31,013 bases of DNA from DASXMT01 sp035552655 (GCA_035552655.1 DASZLD010000132.1:1-31013); one strand, 5' to 3'. Positions 15,558 to 24,204 are shown, numbered from the stretch's first letter. The notes: a model not told the origin generated them from the sequence alone. A program made the numbers and translations.

Positions 15558-17350
15558 GGGCCGGGCGCGACCGTGTCTTCGGGCAGGGTCGGTTTCTCGT
15601 GACCTGACGCCGGGTCGGATCCATTCGGGCCCGGGTCAGGGGCGGCGGATTTGGCGGTGGATCCCGGTTGTTCCTCGCCGGTGGGGCCGTCTGTCGCTGG
15701 AGGGTCCGGGTCGTGGTCGTCGTCGTGGCCCGAGTCGTCGGACTCGGGAACGTGTTCGTCCTGGTAGGGGTCGCCCAGGATGTCTCGGGCGACGTCGATG
15801 ATCACCGCGCTGTCTGCGTCCTCCTTGGTCACCTCACCGAGGAGGGGCGCGGCGAGCAGCCCGGCCACGATCCCGGTTTCGGCCATGAGCTCGGTCTGGG
15901 TGACGCTCCACTGCCACAGCTTGGCCACCATGTCCGTCCCCGGTCGGTGGACGGGGAACCGGAGCCGGGTATTGACCAGGGCGTGGGCAATGCCGGTGGC
16001 GGCGGGGAAGATCCAGATCAGGCGGTAGTTGCCGGTGGCGTCGACCACGGCGGCCGCTACGTAGGCCAGGACCACCCCGACCAGATTGAAGGGCGACAGG
16101 ACGAGGCCCAGCCGTTCGCCCAGACCACCGGACCGGGGGAGCAGTTGCAAGAGGTACGGGGCCAACACGATGACATAGGCCCCAATGAAGGGTGCGCCGA
16201 TGAAGGCAAGGGCCACGGCCTGCCAGATGTGGGTGTCGAAGTACTGCACGCCGGCCAGAAGGGCCCCGATGAGGGGGGCGCCGATGGCCAGCTGGCGCCG
16301 GGTCAGCCTGCGACTGAGCGGGATGCCGAGCAGGATGCCGATCAGGAAGGTGGGTACGCCGGTGACCAGTCCGGCGATGGTTTGGGCGCTGGCGCCGGCG
16401 TGCACCACCCGCTGGAAGAACAGGATGGCGACGTAGGCGGTCGAACCCAGACCGGCCCAAAACAGCAGGGAGCCGCCCAACAGCACCTTGGCGTTGGGGG
16501 CGGCCAGGATGTCCCGGATCTCGTCCCGAGCCGGTCGAGCTCGGGCCTTGCGATCGGCGGCGGCACCGAAGGTGGCGGCCTTTGACTCACGGACCAGGAC
16601 GAGGACGGCCAACCCCACGACGATCATGAAGACAGCGGCTACCTGGAACGGCAGGTTCCACGTCTCGGGGTTGCTCTGTTTCCACGTGGTGATGACCGTG
16701 GCCTTGATGACCAGGCTGGCCAAGGTGCCCAACGCCGTGGTCAGTACCAGGGCCTTCAGCCAGCGGCTCCGTCCGAACACCTCGGGGACCACGGCCACGT
16801 TGGTGAGGGTGAACACCGACGCGGCCTGTCGGGCGATCACGATGAACAGGACCAGGAGCCAGTAGCCCTGGACGACGGTGAACATCCAGGTGGCGGCGCC
16901 CATCACGATCAGGCTCACGGCCATGTACGGGGTTCGGCGCCCGATCCGGCTACGGGTGCGGTCACTGAGGCGGCCGGCGATTGGATAGGTCATCCAGCTG
17001 AGCAGGCGGTTGGCGGTCAGGGCGAACGTGACGGCCAGCGCGCCGGACGACCGTTGCTGGACGTAGAGGGTGATGAGCACCCCCGAGACGGCCAGGTTGG
17101 CCCGGGGGCCGACGAGCCCGACCGAGAGCCCGATGAAGCTCCGCAGGCGCTTCCCGTCGATAGGGCCCATGGGGCTGTTTGAGCCGCCGGAGGTGCCTGA
17201 GCCGCCGGAGGTGCCTGAGCCGCCGGAGGTGCCTGAGCCGCCGGAGGTGGTTCCGCTGGGTGTGCCGGGTGTGCCGGGTGTGCTTCCAGCCCCCGTGGGA
17301 TCGGGCACAGCCGGTGCTCCGGCGTCACCCATCCCGAGCGCGGGGATCAC
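15497..17350 (-). CDS. MFS transporter with Gly/Ser-rich N-terminus and acidic C-terminal tail
   Basis: Integral membrane protein of 617 residues. About 12 hydrophobic segments lie between residues 70 and 500, including GALAVTFALTANRLLSWMTY and VALAFIGAPFIGAYVIVLAP. The motif GRLSDRTRSRIGRRTP (near 126-141) is the cytoplasmic loop-2 motif of the major facilitator/GPH-like families. The substrate cannot be read from sequence. The N-terminus has tandem SGTSGG repeats before MGPIDGKRLRSFIG (residue 61), and the last 100 residues are Pro/Asp/Glu-rich. The GTG start overlaps the stop of the upstream DUF1844-like gene (GTGA); ATG 17332 or ATG 17170 are alternatives. It converges on the cold-shock-like gene. 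Confidence 0.85.
   Translation of the reverse strand: MIPALGMGDAGAPAVPDPTGAGSTPGTPGTPSGTTSGGSGTSGGSGTSGGSGTSGGSNSPMGPIDGKRLRSFIGLSVGLVGPRANLAVSGVLITLYVQQRSSGALAVTFALTANRLLSWMTYPIAGRLSDRTRSRIGRRTPYMAVSLIVMGAATWMFTVVQGYWLLVLFIVIARQAASVFTLTNVAVVPEVFGRSRWLKALVLTTALGTLASLVIKATVITTWKQSNPETWNLPFQVAAVFMIVVGLAVLVLVRESKAATFGAAADRKARARPARDEIRDILAAPNAKVLLGGSLLFWAGLGSTAYVAILFFQRVVHAGASAQTIAGLVTGVPTFLIGILLGIPLSRRLTRRQLAIGAPLIGALLAGVQYFDTHIWQAVALAFIGAPFIGAYVIVLAPYLLQLLPRSGGLGERLGLVLSPFNLVGVVLAYVAAAVVDATGNYRLIWIFPAATGIAHALVNTRLRFPVHRPGTDMVAKLWQWSVTQTELMAETGIVAGLLAAPLLGEVTKEDADSAVIIDVARDILGDPYQDEHVPESDDSGHDDDHDPDPPATDGPTGEEQPGSTAKSAAPDPGPNGSDPASGHEKPTLPEDTVAPGPQPGDAPGAPTAPRGRTDDA
17181..17248 (+). repeat. 18-bp tandem repeat in the MFS N-terminal coding region
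   Basis: GAGCCGCCGGAGGTGCCT occurs three times in tandem from 17181, with a fourth partial copy to 17248. On the coding (minus) strand it gives the repeated SGTSGG peptide. The unit is a multiple of 3, so copy-number change keeps the frame. Confidence 0.88.
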
Positions 17351-17874
17351 TCGGCGGATCCGTCTCCGCTGCCGTCGGATGGAGCAGTGCTTGATTCCGG
17401 CCCCTCGGGTGCCCCGCCGCCCTCGGCCGGCGCGCCATTGGCCGGTGCCGTTTCGGCCGCGTCGCCTGCGGCGCGCTGGGCACCGTCGATCTGCACGTAG
17501 GCCAGGCGGAGCTGGCTCAGGCCCTCGAGCAGCTGGGGCTCTGCCTCGCCCAAACGTCCCTCCAGGGCTTCCACCACCGCGGTCATGGCGTCGATGGCCA
17601 ATCGGGCCTTGGGCAGCATCGGGGGAGTCTGCGAGAGGTATACGGCTGCCAGCTCGAAGAACCCGTAGCAGTGATTGGCGATCACCACGTCGGCCGGGGT
17701 GGAGGCCAGCTGCCTGCGCATCTCCTCCACTTGCTGGGCATCGACCTCGTCGTCGGGACCGGGATCACCGGGTCCTCCAGTGCCTGGCGGGGCACTGGCA
17801 GGGGGTTGACCAGGACCCTGTGGGTCGGGCTGGCCGACGGGCCGTTCGCCTCCGGGTGTCCAAAGTGAGCTCAT
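17347..17874 (-). CDS. DUF1844-like protein
   Basis: The 175-residue product has a Pro/Gly-rich start and a helical core: QLASTPADVVIANHCYGFFE, then LAAVYLSQTPPMLPKARLAI and VVEALEGRLGEAEPQLLEGL, with LRLAYVQID. A Pro/Ala/Glu tail ends it. The pattern PAxVVI...LAAxxL...ARLAIDAM...LxxLRLAY resembles actinobacterial DUF1844 proteins, which are typically encoded next to infC as here. No catalytic motif or signal peptide is visible and the function is unknown. The ATG is 7 bases from a TAGGCT hexamer. It is coupled to the MFS gene by a GTGA overlap. Confidence 0.75.
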   Translation of the reverse strand: MSSLWTPGGERPVGQPDPQGPGQPPASAPPGTGGPGDPGPDDEVDAQQVEEMRRQLASTPADVVIANHCYGFFELAAVYLSQTPPMLPKARLAIDAMTAVVEALEGRLGEAEPQLLEGLSQLRLAYVQIDGAQRAAGDAAETAPANGAPAEGGGAPEGPESSTAPSDGSGDGSAE

Positions 17875-17881
17875 CGCTGGT

Positions 17882-17887
17882 AGCCTA
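17882..17887 (-). promoter_or_regulatory. -10 element for the DUF1844-like gene, leaderless spacing
   Basis: On the minus strand TAGGCT lies 7 bases before ATG 17874. The plus strand of the same site reads TAGCCT (17881-17886) and could serve the infC leader in the other direction. No -35 is evident on either strand. Confidence 0.45.
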
Positions 17888-17981
17888 AGGCACAGACAGA
17901 CGAGGAAGCGGAGTCGCGCAGTCGATGACTCCCACCCGGCCACGGCGGTTATGTGCGTGCGCAGGGTCAATGGATCCGGTT

Positions 17982-18064
17982 GCCGACAATGCGTCGGCGA
18001 AGGCCCAGCGGTGGTTCCGCTCCCTTTTATTGGTTACGGGAAGTCCGTGACCCCAGACAGGGAG
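17982..18064 (+). promoter_or_regulatory. Structured leader of infC-rpmI-rplT with terminator-like hairpin
   Basis: Three stem-loops precede infC. GCCGAC/GTCGGC spans 17982-17998. AGCGG/CCGCT spans 18007-18021 and is followed by CCCTTTTATT, resembling an intrinsic terminator. GGTTACGG/CCGTGACC spans 18032-18052 with a 5-base loop. An AGGGAG Shine-Dalgarno (18059-18064) follows. Leaders of infC-rpmI-rplT operons in other bacteria are controlled by L20 or IF3; whether this one acts by attenuation is inference. Confidence 0.5.
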
Positions 18065-18073
18065 TGAAGTCGA

Positions 18074-18910
18074 ATAGCAGCCACCGTCACCACCAATGAG
18101 CCCCGGATCAATGATCGAATCCGCGCTCGCGAAGTGCGCCTGGTAGACCCCGATGGAGAACAGCTTGGTATCAAGCTGCTCCCGGAAGCGTTGAACATCG
18201 CCCGCCAGCTCGACCTCGACCTGGTCGAAGTAGCCCCACTGGCGAATCCACCGGTGTGCCGAATCATGGACTACGGCAAGTTCAAGTTCGATGCGGCACA
18301 ACGAGCCAAGGAATCGCGACGCAAGGCAGTCCACGTAGGGATCAAGGAGATGAAGTACCGGCCGAAGATCGGTCCCGGCGACTTCGACACCAAGACCCGC
18401 CAAGTGGCCAAATTCCTCGACGAGGGTCACAAGGTCAAGATCACCATCATGTTCCGTGGCCGAGAGGTCTTCCATCCCGAACTGGGCAAGAAGATCCTCG
18501 ACCGCATCGCCGATCAGATGGACGGCATGGGCAAGCCCGAGTCCGTTCCTCGCCTCGATGGTCGGAACATGGTCATGGTCCTGGCTCCCGACAAGCGGGC
18601 CAAGCAGTCGGCCGCCTCTCGGGGACCCAGATCGTCGAACTCGGACAAGTCGGCAAATCACGGAGCCCCGGCCAAGACAACGTCAGAGGAAGCATCGGGG
18701 ACAGCCGGGACAGAAGCATCTGCACCGGCACCGACGGCTGCACCGGCCACACCGGCACCAGCTACACCGGCCCCAGAAGCAACTACAGCCACACCAGCCA
18801 CGCCAACACCGGCAGCGGCTGGGCCAGAGTCAACATCAGCACAGCCGGCACCAGAAGTGAGCGAGACTCCTCCGGCGCCGACCGAGACACCACAACGAGA
18901 AGAGGGATAG
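18074..18910 (+). CDS. infC: Translation initiation factor IF-3, probable ATA start, long Pro/Ala/Thr tail
   Basis: Binds the 30S subunit and discriminates against wrong start codons. The core is unmistakable: NEPRINDRIRAREVRLVDPD, LDLVEVAPLANPPVCRIMDY, GKFKFDAAQ, IKEMKYRPKIGPGDFDTKTR, VKITIMFRGREVFHPELG, DGRNMVMVLAPDK. The first standard start in frame, GTG 18134, would delete the conserved NEPRINDRIR segment, and an in-frame TGA stands at 18065. ATA 18074 lies 9 bases after AGGGAG and is the best start; IF-3 genes often use rare starts for autoregulation (AUU in E. coli). About 100 residues of Thr/Ala/Pro-rich tail, with unusual A-ending codons, follow the core. Five bases separate it from rpmI. 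Confidence 0.92.
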   Translation: MAATVTTNEPRINDRIRAREVRLVDPDGEQLGIKLLPEALNIARQLDLDLVEVAPLANPPVCRIMDYGKFKFDAAQRAKESRRKAVHVGIKEMKYRPKIGPGDFDTKTRQVAKFLDEGHKVKITIMFRGREVFHPELGKKILDRIADQMDGMGKPESVPRLDGRNMVMVLAPDKRAKQSAASRGPRSSNSDKSANHGAPAKTTSEEASGTAGTEASAPAPTAAPATPAPATPAPEATTATPATPTPAAAGPESTSAQPAPEVSETPPAPTETPQREEG

Positions 18911-18915
18911 CGGAT

Positions 18916-19110
18916 ATGCCAAAGATGAAGACCGACAGTGGTGCCGCCAAGCGGATCAAAGTGACCGGAACCGGACGCCTCCGTCGTCGGAAGGCATTCC
19001 GCTCCCACCTTCTCGAGAAGAAGTCGAGCGTTCGCACGCGTCGCCTGGGACGTGAGACAGACATTTCCCCCGGCGATCTGAAGCAAACTCGCCGGCTGCT
19101 GGGTCGGTAG
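18916..19110 (+). CDS. rpmI: Ribosomal protein bL35
   Basis: A 64-residue very basic protein: MPKMKTDSGAAKRIKVTGTG, RLRRRKAFRSHLLEKKS, then DLKQTRRLLGR. This is the standard bL35 pattern and length. It is a structural component of the 50S subunit. The gene is 5 bases after infC and keeps the usual infC-rpmI-rplT order. Confidence 0.96.
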   Translation: MPKMKTDSGAAKRIKVTGTGRLRRRKAFRSHLLEKKSSVRTRRLGRETDISPGDLKQTRRLLGR

Positions 19111-19117
19111 CCAAGCC

Positions 19118-19209
19118 GGGTCGATCCGCCGTTTTCCGGCCTCGACCCATCCACGCAACGGGGATCGGGCGAACCAGTCCGAATCCACGTTCCCACCTTC
19201 GATTCGCCC
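19118..19209 (+). promoter_or_regulatory. Two stem-loops in the rpmI-rplT gap
   Basis: GGGTCGA (19118-19124) pairs with TCGACCC (19142-19148). GGGCGAA (19167-19173) pairs with TTCGCCC (19203-19209), ending just before the AAAGGAG ribosome site of rplT. The second stem could affect access to that site. L20 is a known autoregulator in other bacteria, but no mimicry of its rRNA site was established here. Confidence 0.35.
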
Positions 19210-19227
19210 CTTTGAAAGGAGTCCCCC

Positions 19228-19611
19228 ATGGCCAGAGTGAAGCGCGCAGTACACGCCAAGAAGCACCATCGCGCCGTCCTGGAACAGGCGCAGGGCTATT
19301 ACGGCAACAAGAGCCGGTCCTATCGCGCCGCCAACGAGCAGGTGATGCACTCGCTGCAGTACGCCTACCGTGACCGTCGTGCGCGCAAAGGTGACTTCCG
19401 CCAGCTGTGGATCCAGCGCATCAACGCTGCAGCTCGGCTGAACGGAACCAGCTACAGCCGCTTCATCGCCGGCCTCCGAGTGGCCGAGGTGACTGTGGAC
19501 CGGAAGGTTCTGGCCGATCTGGCCGTACACGAGCCTGAGGCGTTCGCTTCATTGGTGAACGTGGCCACCGAGGCGTTGGCGGCCGAGAAGACCACCGAGG
19601 CTGCTTCCTGA
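19228..19611 (+). CDS. rplT: Ribosomal protein bL20
   Basis: The 127-residue basic protein begins MARVKRAVHAKKHHRAVLEQ and continues AQGYYGNKSRSYRAANEQV, YRDRRARKGDFRQLWIQRIN and SRFIAGLRV, all typical bL20 blocks. It is needed for early 50S assembly and is often the operon autorepressor. A strong Shine-Dalgarno AAAGGAG lies 7 bases before the ATG, the best in this window. Its stop overlaps the CTG proposed as start of the next gene. Confidence 0.97.
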   Translation: MARVKRAVHAKKHHRAVLEQAQGYYGNKSRSYRAANEQVMHSLQYAYRDRRARKGDFRQLWIQRINAAARLNGTSYSRFIAGLRVAEVTVDRKVLADLAVHEPEAFASLVNVATEALAAEKTTEAAS

Positions 19612-20543
19612 GCCAGCCCGGGCTGGCCTACTCGCACCAGCGGGTGCGTCGTGTCCGCCAGCTCCTCCGCAAGCGAAGCCTCCGGTGGAGCGAGCGGTCG
19701 ATGGTGGTGGAAGGGGCGGAACTGTTGTCGGTCGCGCTCGACGCCGGAGTGGCGGTCGAGTCGGTGTACGTCGCGCCCGAAGGACGCGATAACCCTGTAG
19801 TGACGGCCGTGGTGGCCCGAGCATTCGAAGCTGGGTCACGGGTCTTCGATCTGGAACCCGGAGTCTTGGAGCGGGTGGCCGATACGGTCACCCCACAACC
19901 GGTACTGGCCGTGGTCGGATTCGAGCCGCCCGAGCTCGGTGCGCTGCGCCAGGCCGACCTGGTGGTGGTGTGTACCGACGTTCGGGACCCCGGTAACGCG
20001 GGAACGCTGATTCGAACGGCCGACGCTGCCGGTGCTGGTGGCGTGGTCTGCTGTGACGGCACCGTTGATCCCTACAACCCCAAGACCGTGCGCGCCTCGG
20101 CGGGATCGGTCTTCCACCTTCCCATCGTGGCCGGTGGTGAGGCGGTGGCGGTGCTCGAGACGCTCGGTGGGTGGGGCCTGCGGACCCTGGGGACCGTGGT
20201 GCGCGACGGCGTCGACTACGCCGATATCGACCTGACCGACCGGGTGGCCCTCGTCTTTGGGAACGAGGCCGCCGGTCTGAGCGCCGAGGTGCTTGCCGCC
20301 CTCGATGAGGCGGTCACCATCCCCATGGCTGGTCGAGCCGAATCACTGAACGTGAGCGTCTCGGCGGCCGTGTTGTGCTTCGAGGTGCTCCGCCAGAGGC
20401 GGAAGGGCGGGGACGGTGGCCAGAGGCGGAAGGGCGAGCACGTCGGCCCGGGAACCGATCCGGGCGCCACGGGTTCTACGATGCCCGAGATGGAAACGGG
20501 GCCGGTGGGCGAGACGACCGATGGTGGGGGCGACAGGCGGTGA
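19608..20543 (+). CDS. SpoU/TrmH-family RNA 2'-O-methyltransferase
   Basis: Uses S-adenosylmethionine to methylate a ribose in tRNA or rRNA; the exact target is not readable. The three SPOUT motifs are intact: VVCTDVRDPGNAGTLIRTAD, VALVFGNEAAGLS and VTIPMAGRAESLNVSVSAAV. An N-terminal substrate-binding region precedes them (LAYSHQRVRRVRQLLRKRS, MVVEGAELLSVAL). GTG 19644 would cut into that region, so CTG 19608 (CTGA overlap with rplT) or CTG 19623 is preferred; GTG remains possible. The tail after QRRKG contains a 27-base direct repeat and about 45 low-complexity residues. The stop overlaps pheS (GTGA). An rRNA/tRNA methylase between rplT and pheS is common in actinobacteria. Confidence 0.85.
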   Translation: MSQPGLAYSHQRVRRVRQLLRKRSLRWSERSMVVEGAELLSVALDAGVAVESVYVAPEGRDNPVVTAVVARAFEAGSRVFDLEPGVLERVADTVTPQPVLAVVGFEPPELGALRQADLVVVCTDVRDPGNAGTLIRTADAAGAGGVVCCDGTVDPYNPKTVRASAGSVFHLPIVAGGEAVAVLETLGGWGLRTLGTVVRDGVDYADIDLTDRVALVFGNEAAGLSAEVLAALDEAVTIPMAGRAESLNVSVSAAVLCFEVLRQRRKGGDGGQRRKGEHVGPGTDPGATGSTMPEMETGPVGETTDGGGDRR

Positions 20544-21595
20544 GCGAGATCGCGGAGCTGGTCAGCCAAGCCGAAGCGCTGATCAACGGAGCGGCGTCGT
20601 CCAGCGAGCTCGATGAGGTCCGCACCACCCTTTTGGGCAAGAAGTCGGACCTGGCTCTGGCCCAGCGGGCGCTGGGCAGCCTGGACCCCGAGGCGAGGAA
20701 GGACCGGGGCAAGCAACTGCAAGAGGCCAGACAGGCCATCGAGCAGCAGCTCAGCCTGCGCCGGGGAACCATCCATCTCCGCGAGCTGGACGCGGCCCGG
20801 GAGGCGGATCGGCTCGACCTCACCGAGGTCATCGTGTCCGAGGTTCGTTCCCCCACCGAGCGGGGACACCTGCATCTGGTCAGCCAGACCCGGGATGCCC
20901 TGGAGGACGTCTTCGTCGGCATGGGATTCGATGTGGCCGAGGGTCCCGAGATCGAGACCGACTGGTACAACTTCGGGGCTCTGAACATCCCGCCGGCCCA
21001 TCCGGCCCGGGGCATGTGGGACACCTTCTACCTCGACCTGGGCGCCCCGGAAACAGTGCTCCTCCGGACGCATACCTCCCCGGTGCAGATCCACCTCATG
21101 GAGGACGCCGTGGTGAACGGTGGACTGCCCATCCATGCGGTGATGCCCGGGCGCTGTTTTCGTCGGGACACACCCGATGCCCGCCACCTTCCCGTGTTCC
21201 ACCAGATCGAAGGGTTGGTGGTCGACGAGGGCATCACCTTCGCCGACTTGGCCGGGACCATCGAGACCTTCACCACCGCCTACTTCGGCCCTGATATCCA
21301 CTCCCGGTTGCGGCCGGCCTACTTTCCCTTTACCGAGCCGTCAGCCGAGTTCGAGGTGACCTGCACCATCTGCCACGGTGAGGGCTGCCGGACCTGTTCG
21401 CAGACCGGCTGGATCGAACTGGGAGGATGCGGCATGGTCGACCCGGCCGTGTTCGACGCAGTGGGCATCGACCCCGAGCGCTGGACCGGCTTCGCCTTCG
21501 GGTTCGGGATTGACCGCTGCGCCCAGATGCGCCACAGCATCGCCGACATGCGGGCGCTGACCGAGAACGACATCCGCTTCCTGCGCCAGTTCTGA
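20540..21595 (+). CDS. pheS: Phenylalanyl-tRNA synthetase alpha subunit
   Basis: With PheT forms the alpha2-beta2 enzyme that charges tRNA-Phe. The 351-residue protein has an N-terminal coiled coil (about 1-85), then HLHLVSQTRDALEDVFVGMG, EGPEIETDWYNFGALNIP, the class II motif 2 region MPGRCFRRDTPDARHLPVF (near 202) and motif 3 GFAFGFGIDRCAQMRHSI. A CxxCxGxGCxxC cluster near residue 275 is present, as in some bacterial PheS. The GTG start gives MSEIAELVSQAEALINGA and overlaps the methyltransferase stop (GTGA). It lies 10 bases before pheT. Confidence 0.97.
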   Translation: MSEIAELVSQAEALINGAASSSELDEVRTTLLGKKSDLALAQRALGSLDPEARKDRGKQLQEARQAIEQQLSLRRGTIHLRELDAAREADRLDLTEVIVSEVRSPTERGHLHLVSQTRDALEDVFVGMGFDVAEGPEIETDWYNFGALNIPPAHPARGMWDTFYLDLGAPETVLLRTHTSPVQIHLMEDAVVNGGLPIHAVMPGRCFRRDTPDARHLPVFHQIEGLVVDEGITFADLAGTIETFTTAYFGPDIHSRLRPAYFPFTEPSAEFEVTCTICHGEGCRTCSQTGWIELGGCGMVDPAVFDAVGIDPERWTGFAFGFGIDRCAQMRHSIADMRALTENDIRFLRQF

Positions 21596-21605
21596 GAGGA
21601 CCGAC

Positions 21606-24146
21606 GTGCGCGTACCCCTGTCCTGGCTTCGAGACTTCGCCCCCTTCGACGGGGAACCGGCCGACCTGGCCGCGACTCTGGACGACCTGGGCCTCGTCGT
21701 CGAGGGGATCGAGCACATCGGCGAGGGACTCGACGACATCCTGGTGGCCCGGGTGGATGAGATCTCGAACATCGAGGGTGCCGATCGGATCCGCCGCGTG
21801 GTGGTGGATGCCGGCGCCGGACCGGTCGAGGTGGTGTGCGGAGCCTGGAATTTCGAGGTGGGCAACCTGGTCCCGTTGGCCCCGGTCGGTGCGGTGCTAC
21901 CCGGTGGGTTCACCATCGGTCGTCGCAAGATGAAGGGCGTGGTCTCGAACGGGATGCTGTGCTCGGGCCGGGAGCTGGGCCTGTCCGAGGACCACGAGGG
22001 GATCATGGTCCTGGACAGCGTCGAGGGGGCGGCCGCCGGTCGTTCGTTCGTCGAGGCCTTGGCCATCGAGAAGGACGTCGTCTTCGACGTGGCCGTGGAG
22101 GCGAACCGTCCCGACGCCTGGAGCATGGCCGGCGTGGCTCGCGACCTGGCTGCGCGATTGGAACTTCCTTTCACCATTCCCGAACCGACGCCTCCGTCGG
22201 CCGAGGGTCTGCCGGTCGACACGCTGACCTCGGTCCGCCTGGACGACAGTGAGCTGTGCCCGCGCTTCACCGCCCGGGTGATCACCGGCGTCACCGTCGC
22301 TGCCTCGCCCGCGTGGCTGGCCCGCCGGCTGACGTTGGCCGGCATGCGGCCCATCAACAACGTGGTGGACGCGTCGAACTACGTCATGCTCGAACTGGGT
22401 CAACCCACCCATCCCTACGACCTGGACCGGCTCCCTGGTGCAGGGATCGTGGTCCGACGAGCACGGCCGGGCGAGTCGGTCACCACCCTTGACGGGGTGG
22501 TACGTGAGCTGGGAACCCCGGGGCCCGGTCTGGGCGATGACGGTCAGGACTGCCTCATCTGCGACGCCGACGGGAACCCGGTGGGCATCGGCGGGGTCAT
22601 GGGCGGCGAGTCTTCGGAGATCTCGGAGTCCACCACGAGGGTGGTCCTCGAAGCCGCTTATTTCGTTCCCATTGCCATTGCCCGGACGTCGAAGCGGCTC
22701 AACCTCCGGACCGAGGCGTCGGCCCGGTTCGAGCGGGGGACCGACCCCTGGGGTATCGACCGGGCGGCGGATCGTTTCTGTGAGTTGCTCTCGACCACAT
22801 CAGGGTCGGAGGCCACCGTTGCCTCGGGCGTGATCGACGTCCGCGGCGAGGTCCCCGAGCCCCTGCACCTGGCGGTGCGAGTCGACCGGATCAACGCCCT
22901 GTTGGGTACCACGTTCGACTCGAATGAAGTGGCCGAGCGCCTGGCCCCACTGGGCCTCGGGTCCGAGGCGGGTCCCGAACCTGACTCATTGCGGGTCACG
23001 GTGCCGACCTTCCGACCGGACATCCGCCCCGAGCCCTTTGGCCAGGCCGACATCGCCGAGGAGGTGGCCCGCACATATGGGTACTCGCGCCTGCCCCGCC
23101 GCCAACCGGCGTGGCCGCAGCCCGGTGGACTGACCCGGCGGCAAGGCGAGCGACGGTTGGTCAAGGACGTCATGTGCGGACTGGGCGCCCACGAGGCATG
23201 GACGGCCAGCATCGTGACGGAAAAGGACATCGACCTCGGCGGAAGCGAGAGTCCCAGGATCACCATCACCAACCCGTTGGTGTCCGACGAGCGCTTCCTC
23301 CGAACATCGATGCTCCCCGGACTGTTGCGGGCCCTGGCCTACAACGCCGACCGGCGCCAGGGGGCGCTCCGCCTGTTCGAAGTGGGCACCGTCTTCGAGC
23401 CGACCGGGACGGAGGGTGCCGACCCGGGCCCGGCCGACCCGGGGGGCGGTCCCCCTGCCTTAGAGACCGAGCGCCTGTCCGTCGTGTTCGCTGACGAGGG
23501 CGACGATGCCCGGACGGCGGTGGCCGCTTGGTACGCACTGGTCGATGCGCTGAGGATCGACAACGTCGAGCTCCGGCCATCGTCCGGCCCAGGACAGAGC
23601 GCGGTCCACCCGACCCGGCATGCGCTCATCGAGAACTTGAACACGCCCGGTGTGCCTCATGACGAGGGCAGCCCGCAGCTCGCCAGTGACCCGAAGTCCA
23701 CCATCGGCGAGGTGGGCGAGGCCGACCCGCTAATCGTGAGCCAGTACGGGCTGGTGGGTGCGGATGGGAGGCCTCTCCGCGTTGGTTGGCTCGATGTGGA
23801 CCTCAGCCAACTGCTCGATCCGGCCACGGTGCTCCGTCGTTCGGAGGACGCCAAACCGATCAGCCGGTTCCCCTCGGCGGACATCGACCTCGCCTTCGTC
23901 GTGCCCGAAGGCGTTCCGGCCGGCAGCGTGCTGGCTGCGCTCAGGCGTGCTGGTGGGGACCTGCTCGAGTCGGTCAGCCTGTTCGACGTGTACCGGGGGG
24001 ACTCGGTGCCGGAGGGAACCAGGAGCCTGGCCTACCACCTCCGGTTCTGCGCCCTCGACCGGACCCTGACCGATGATGAGGTCGGTATCGAGCGGGCGCG
24101 CTGCATTGAAGCGGTCGAGTCGGCCTTCGGGGCCAGCCTGCGCTGA
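21606..24146 (+). CDS. pheT: Phenylalanyl-tRNA synthetase beta subunit
   Basis: The 846-residue beta subunit supplies tRNA binding and editing. It starts MRVPLSWLRDFAPF (GTG, with GAGAGGA upstream). An OB-type tRNA-binding domain spans about 40-150 (VVCGAWNFEVGNLVPLAPVG, NGMLCSGRELGL). The B3/B4 editing domain follows (LAGMRPINNVVDASNYVMLE, RLNLRTEASARFERG), then B5 (FRPDIRPEPFGQADIAEEVA), the core domain (NPLVSDERFLRTSMLPGLL), and the C-terminal anticodon-binding domain (SRFPSADIDLAFVVPEGVPA). A roughly 30-residue Pro/Ser/Glu-rich insert near 680 (after ALIENLNTP) is unusual. Length is slightly above the usual 800-830. Confidence 0.97.
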   Translation: MRVPLSWLRDFAPFDGEPADLAATLDDLGLVVEGIEHIGEGLDDILVARVDEISNIEGADRIRRVVVDAGAGPVEVVCGAWNFEVGNLVPLAPVGAVLPGGFTIGRRKMKGVVSNGMLCSGRELGLSEDHEGIMVLDSVEGAAAGRSFVEALAIEKDVVFDVAVEANRPDAWSMAGVARDLAARLELPFTIPEPTPPSAEGLPVDTLTSVRLDDSELCPRFTARVITGVTVAASPAWLARRLTLAGMRPINNVVDASNYVMLELGQPTHPYDLDRLPGAGIVVRRARPGESVTTLDGVVRELGTPGPGLGDDGQDCLICDADGNPVGIGGVMGGESSEISESTTRVVLEAAYFVPIAIARTSKRLNLRTEASARFERGTDPWGIDRAADRFCELLSTTSGSEATVASGVIDVRGEVPEPLHLAVRVDRINALLGTTFDSNEVAERLAPLGLGSEAGPEPDSLRVTVPTFRPDIRPEPFGQADIAEEVARTYGYSRLPRRQPAWPQPGGLTRRQGERRLVKDVMCGLGAHEAWTASIVTEKDIDLGGSESPRITITNPLVSDERFLRTSMLPGLLRALAYNADRRQGALRLFEVGTVFEPTGTEGADPGPADPGGGPPALETERLSVVFADEGDDARTAVAAWYALVDALRIDNVELRPSSGPGQSAVHPTRHALIENLNTPGVPHDEGSPQLASDPKSTIGEVGEADPLIVSQYGLVGADGRPLRVGWLDVDLSQLLDPATVLRRSEDAKPISRFPSADIDLAFVVPEGVPAGSVLAALRRAGGDLLESVSLFDVYRGDSVPEGTRSLAYHLRFCALDRTLTDDEVGIERARCIEAVESAFGASLR

Positions 24147-24204
24147 GCTGTGTGGCCGACGCCTGCGCGGAGCTGCGTGGCGGGTTGGGTGAGCTGCCTT
24201 GCCG

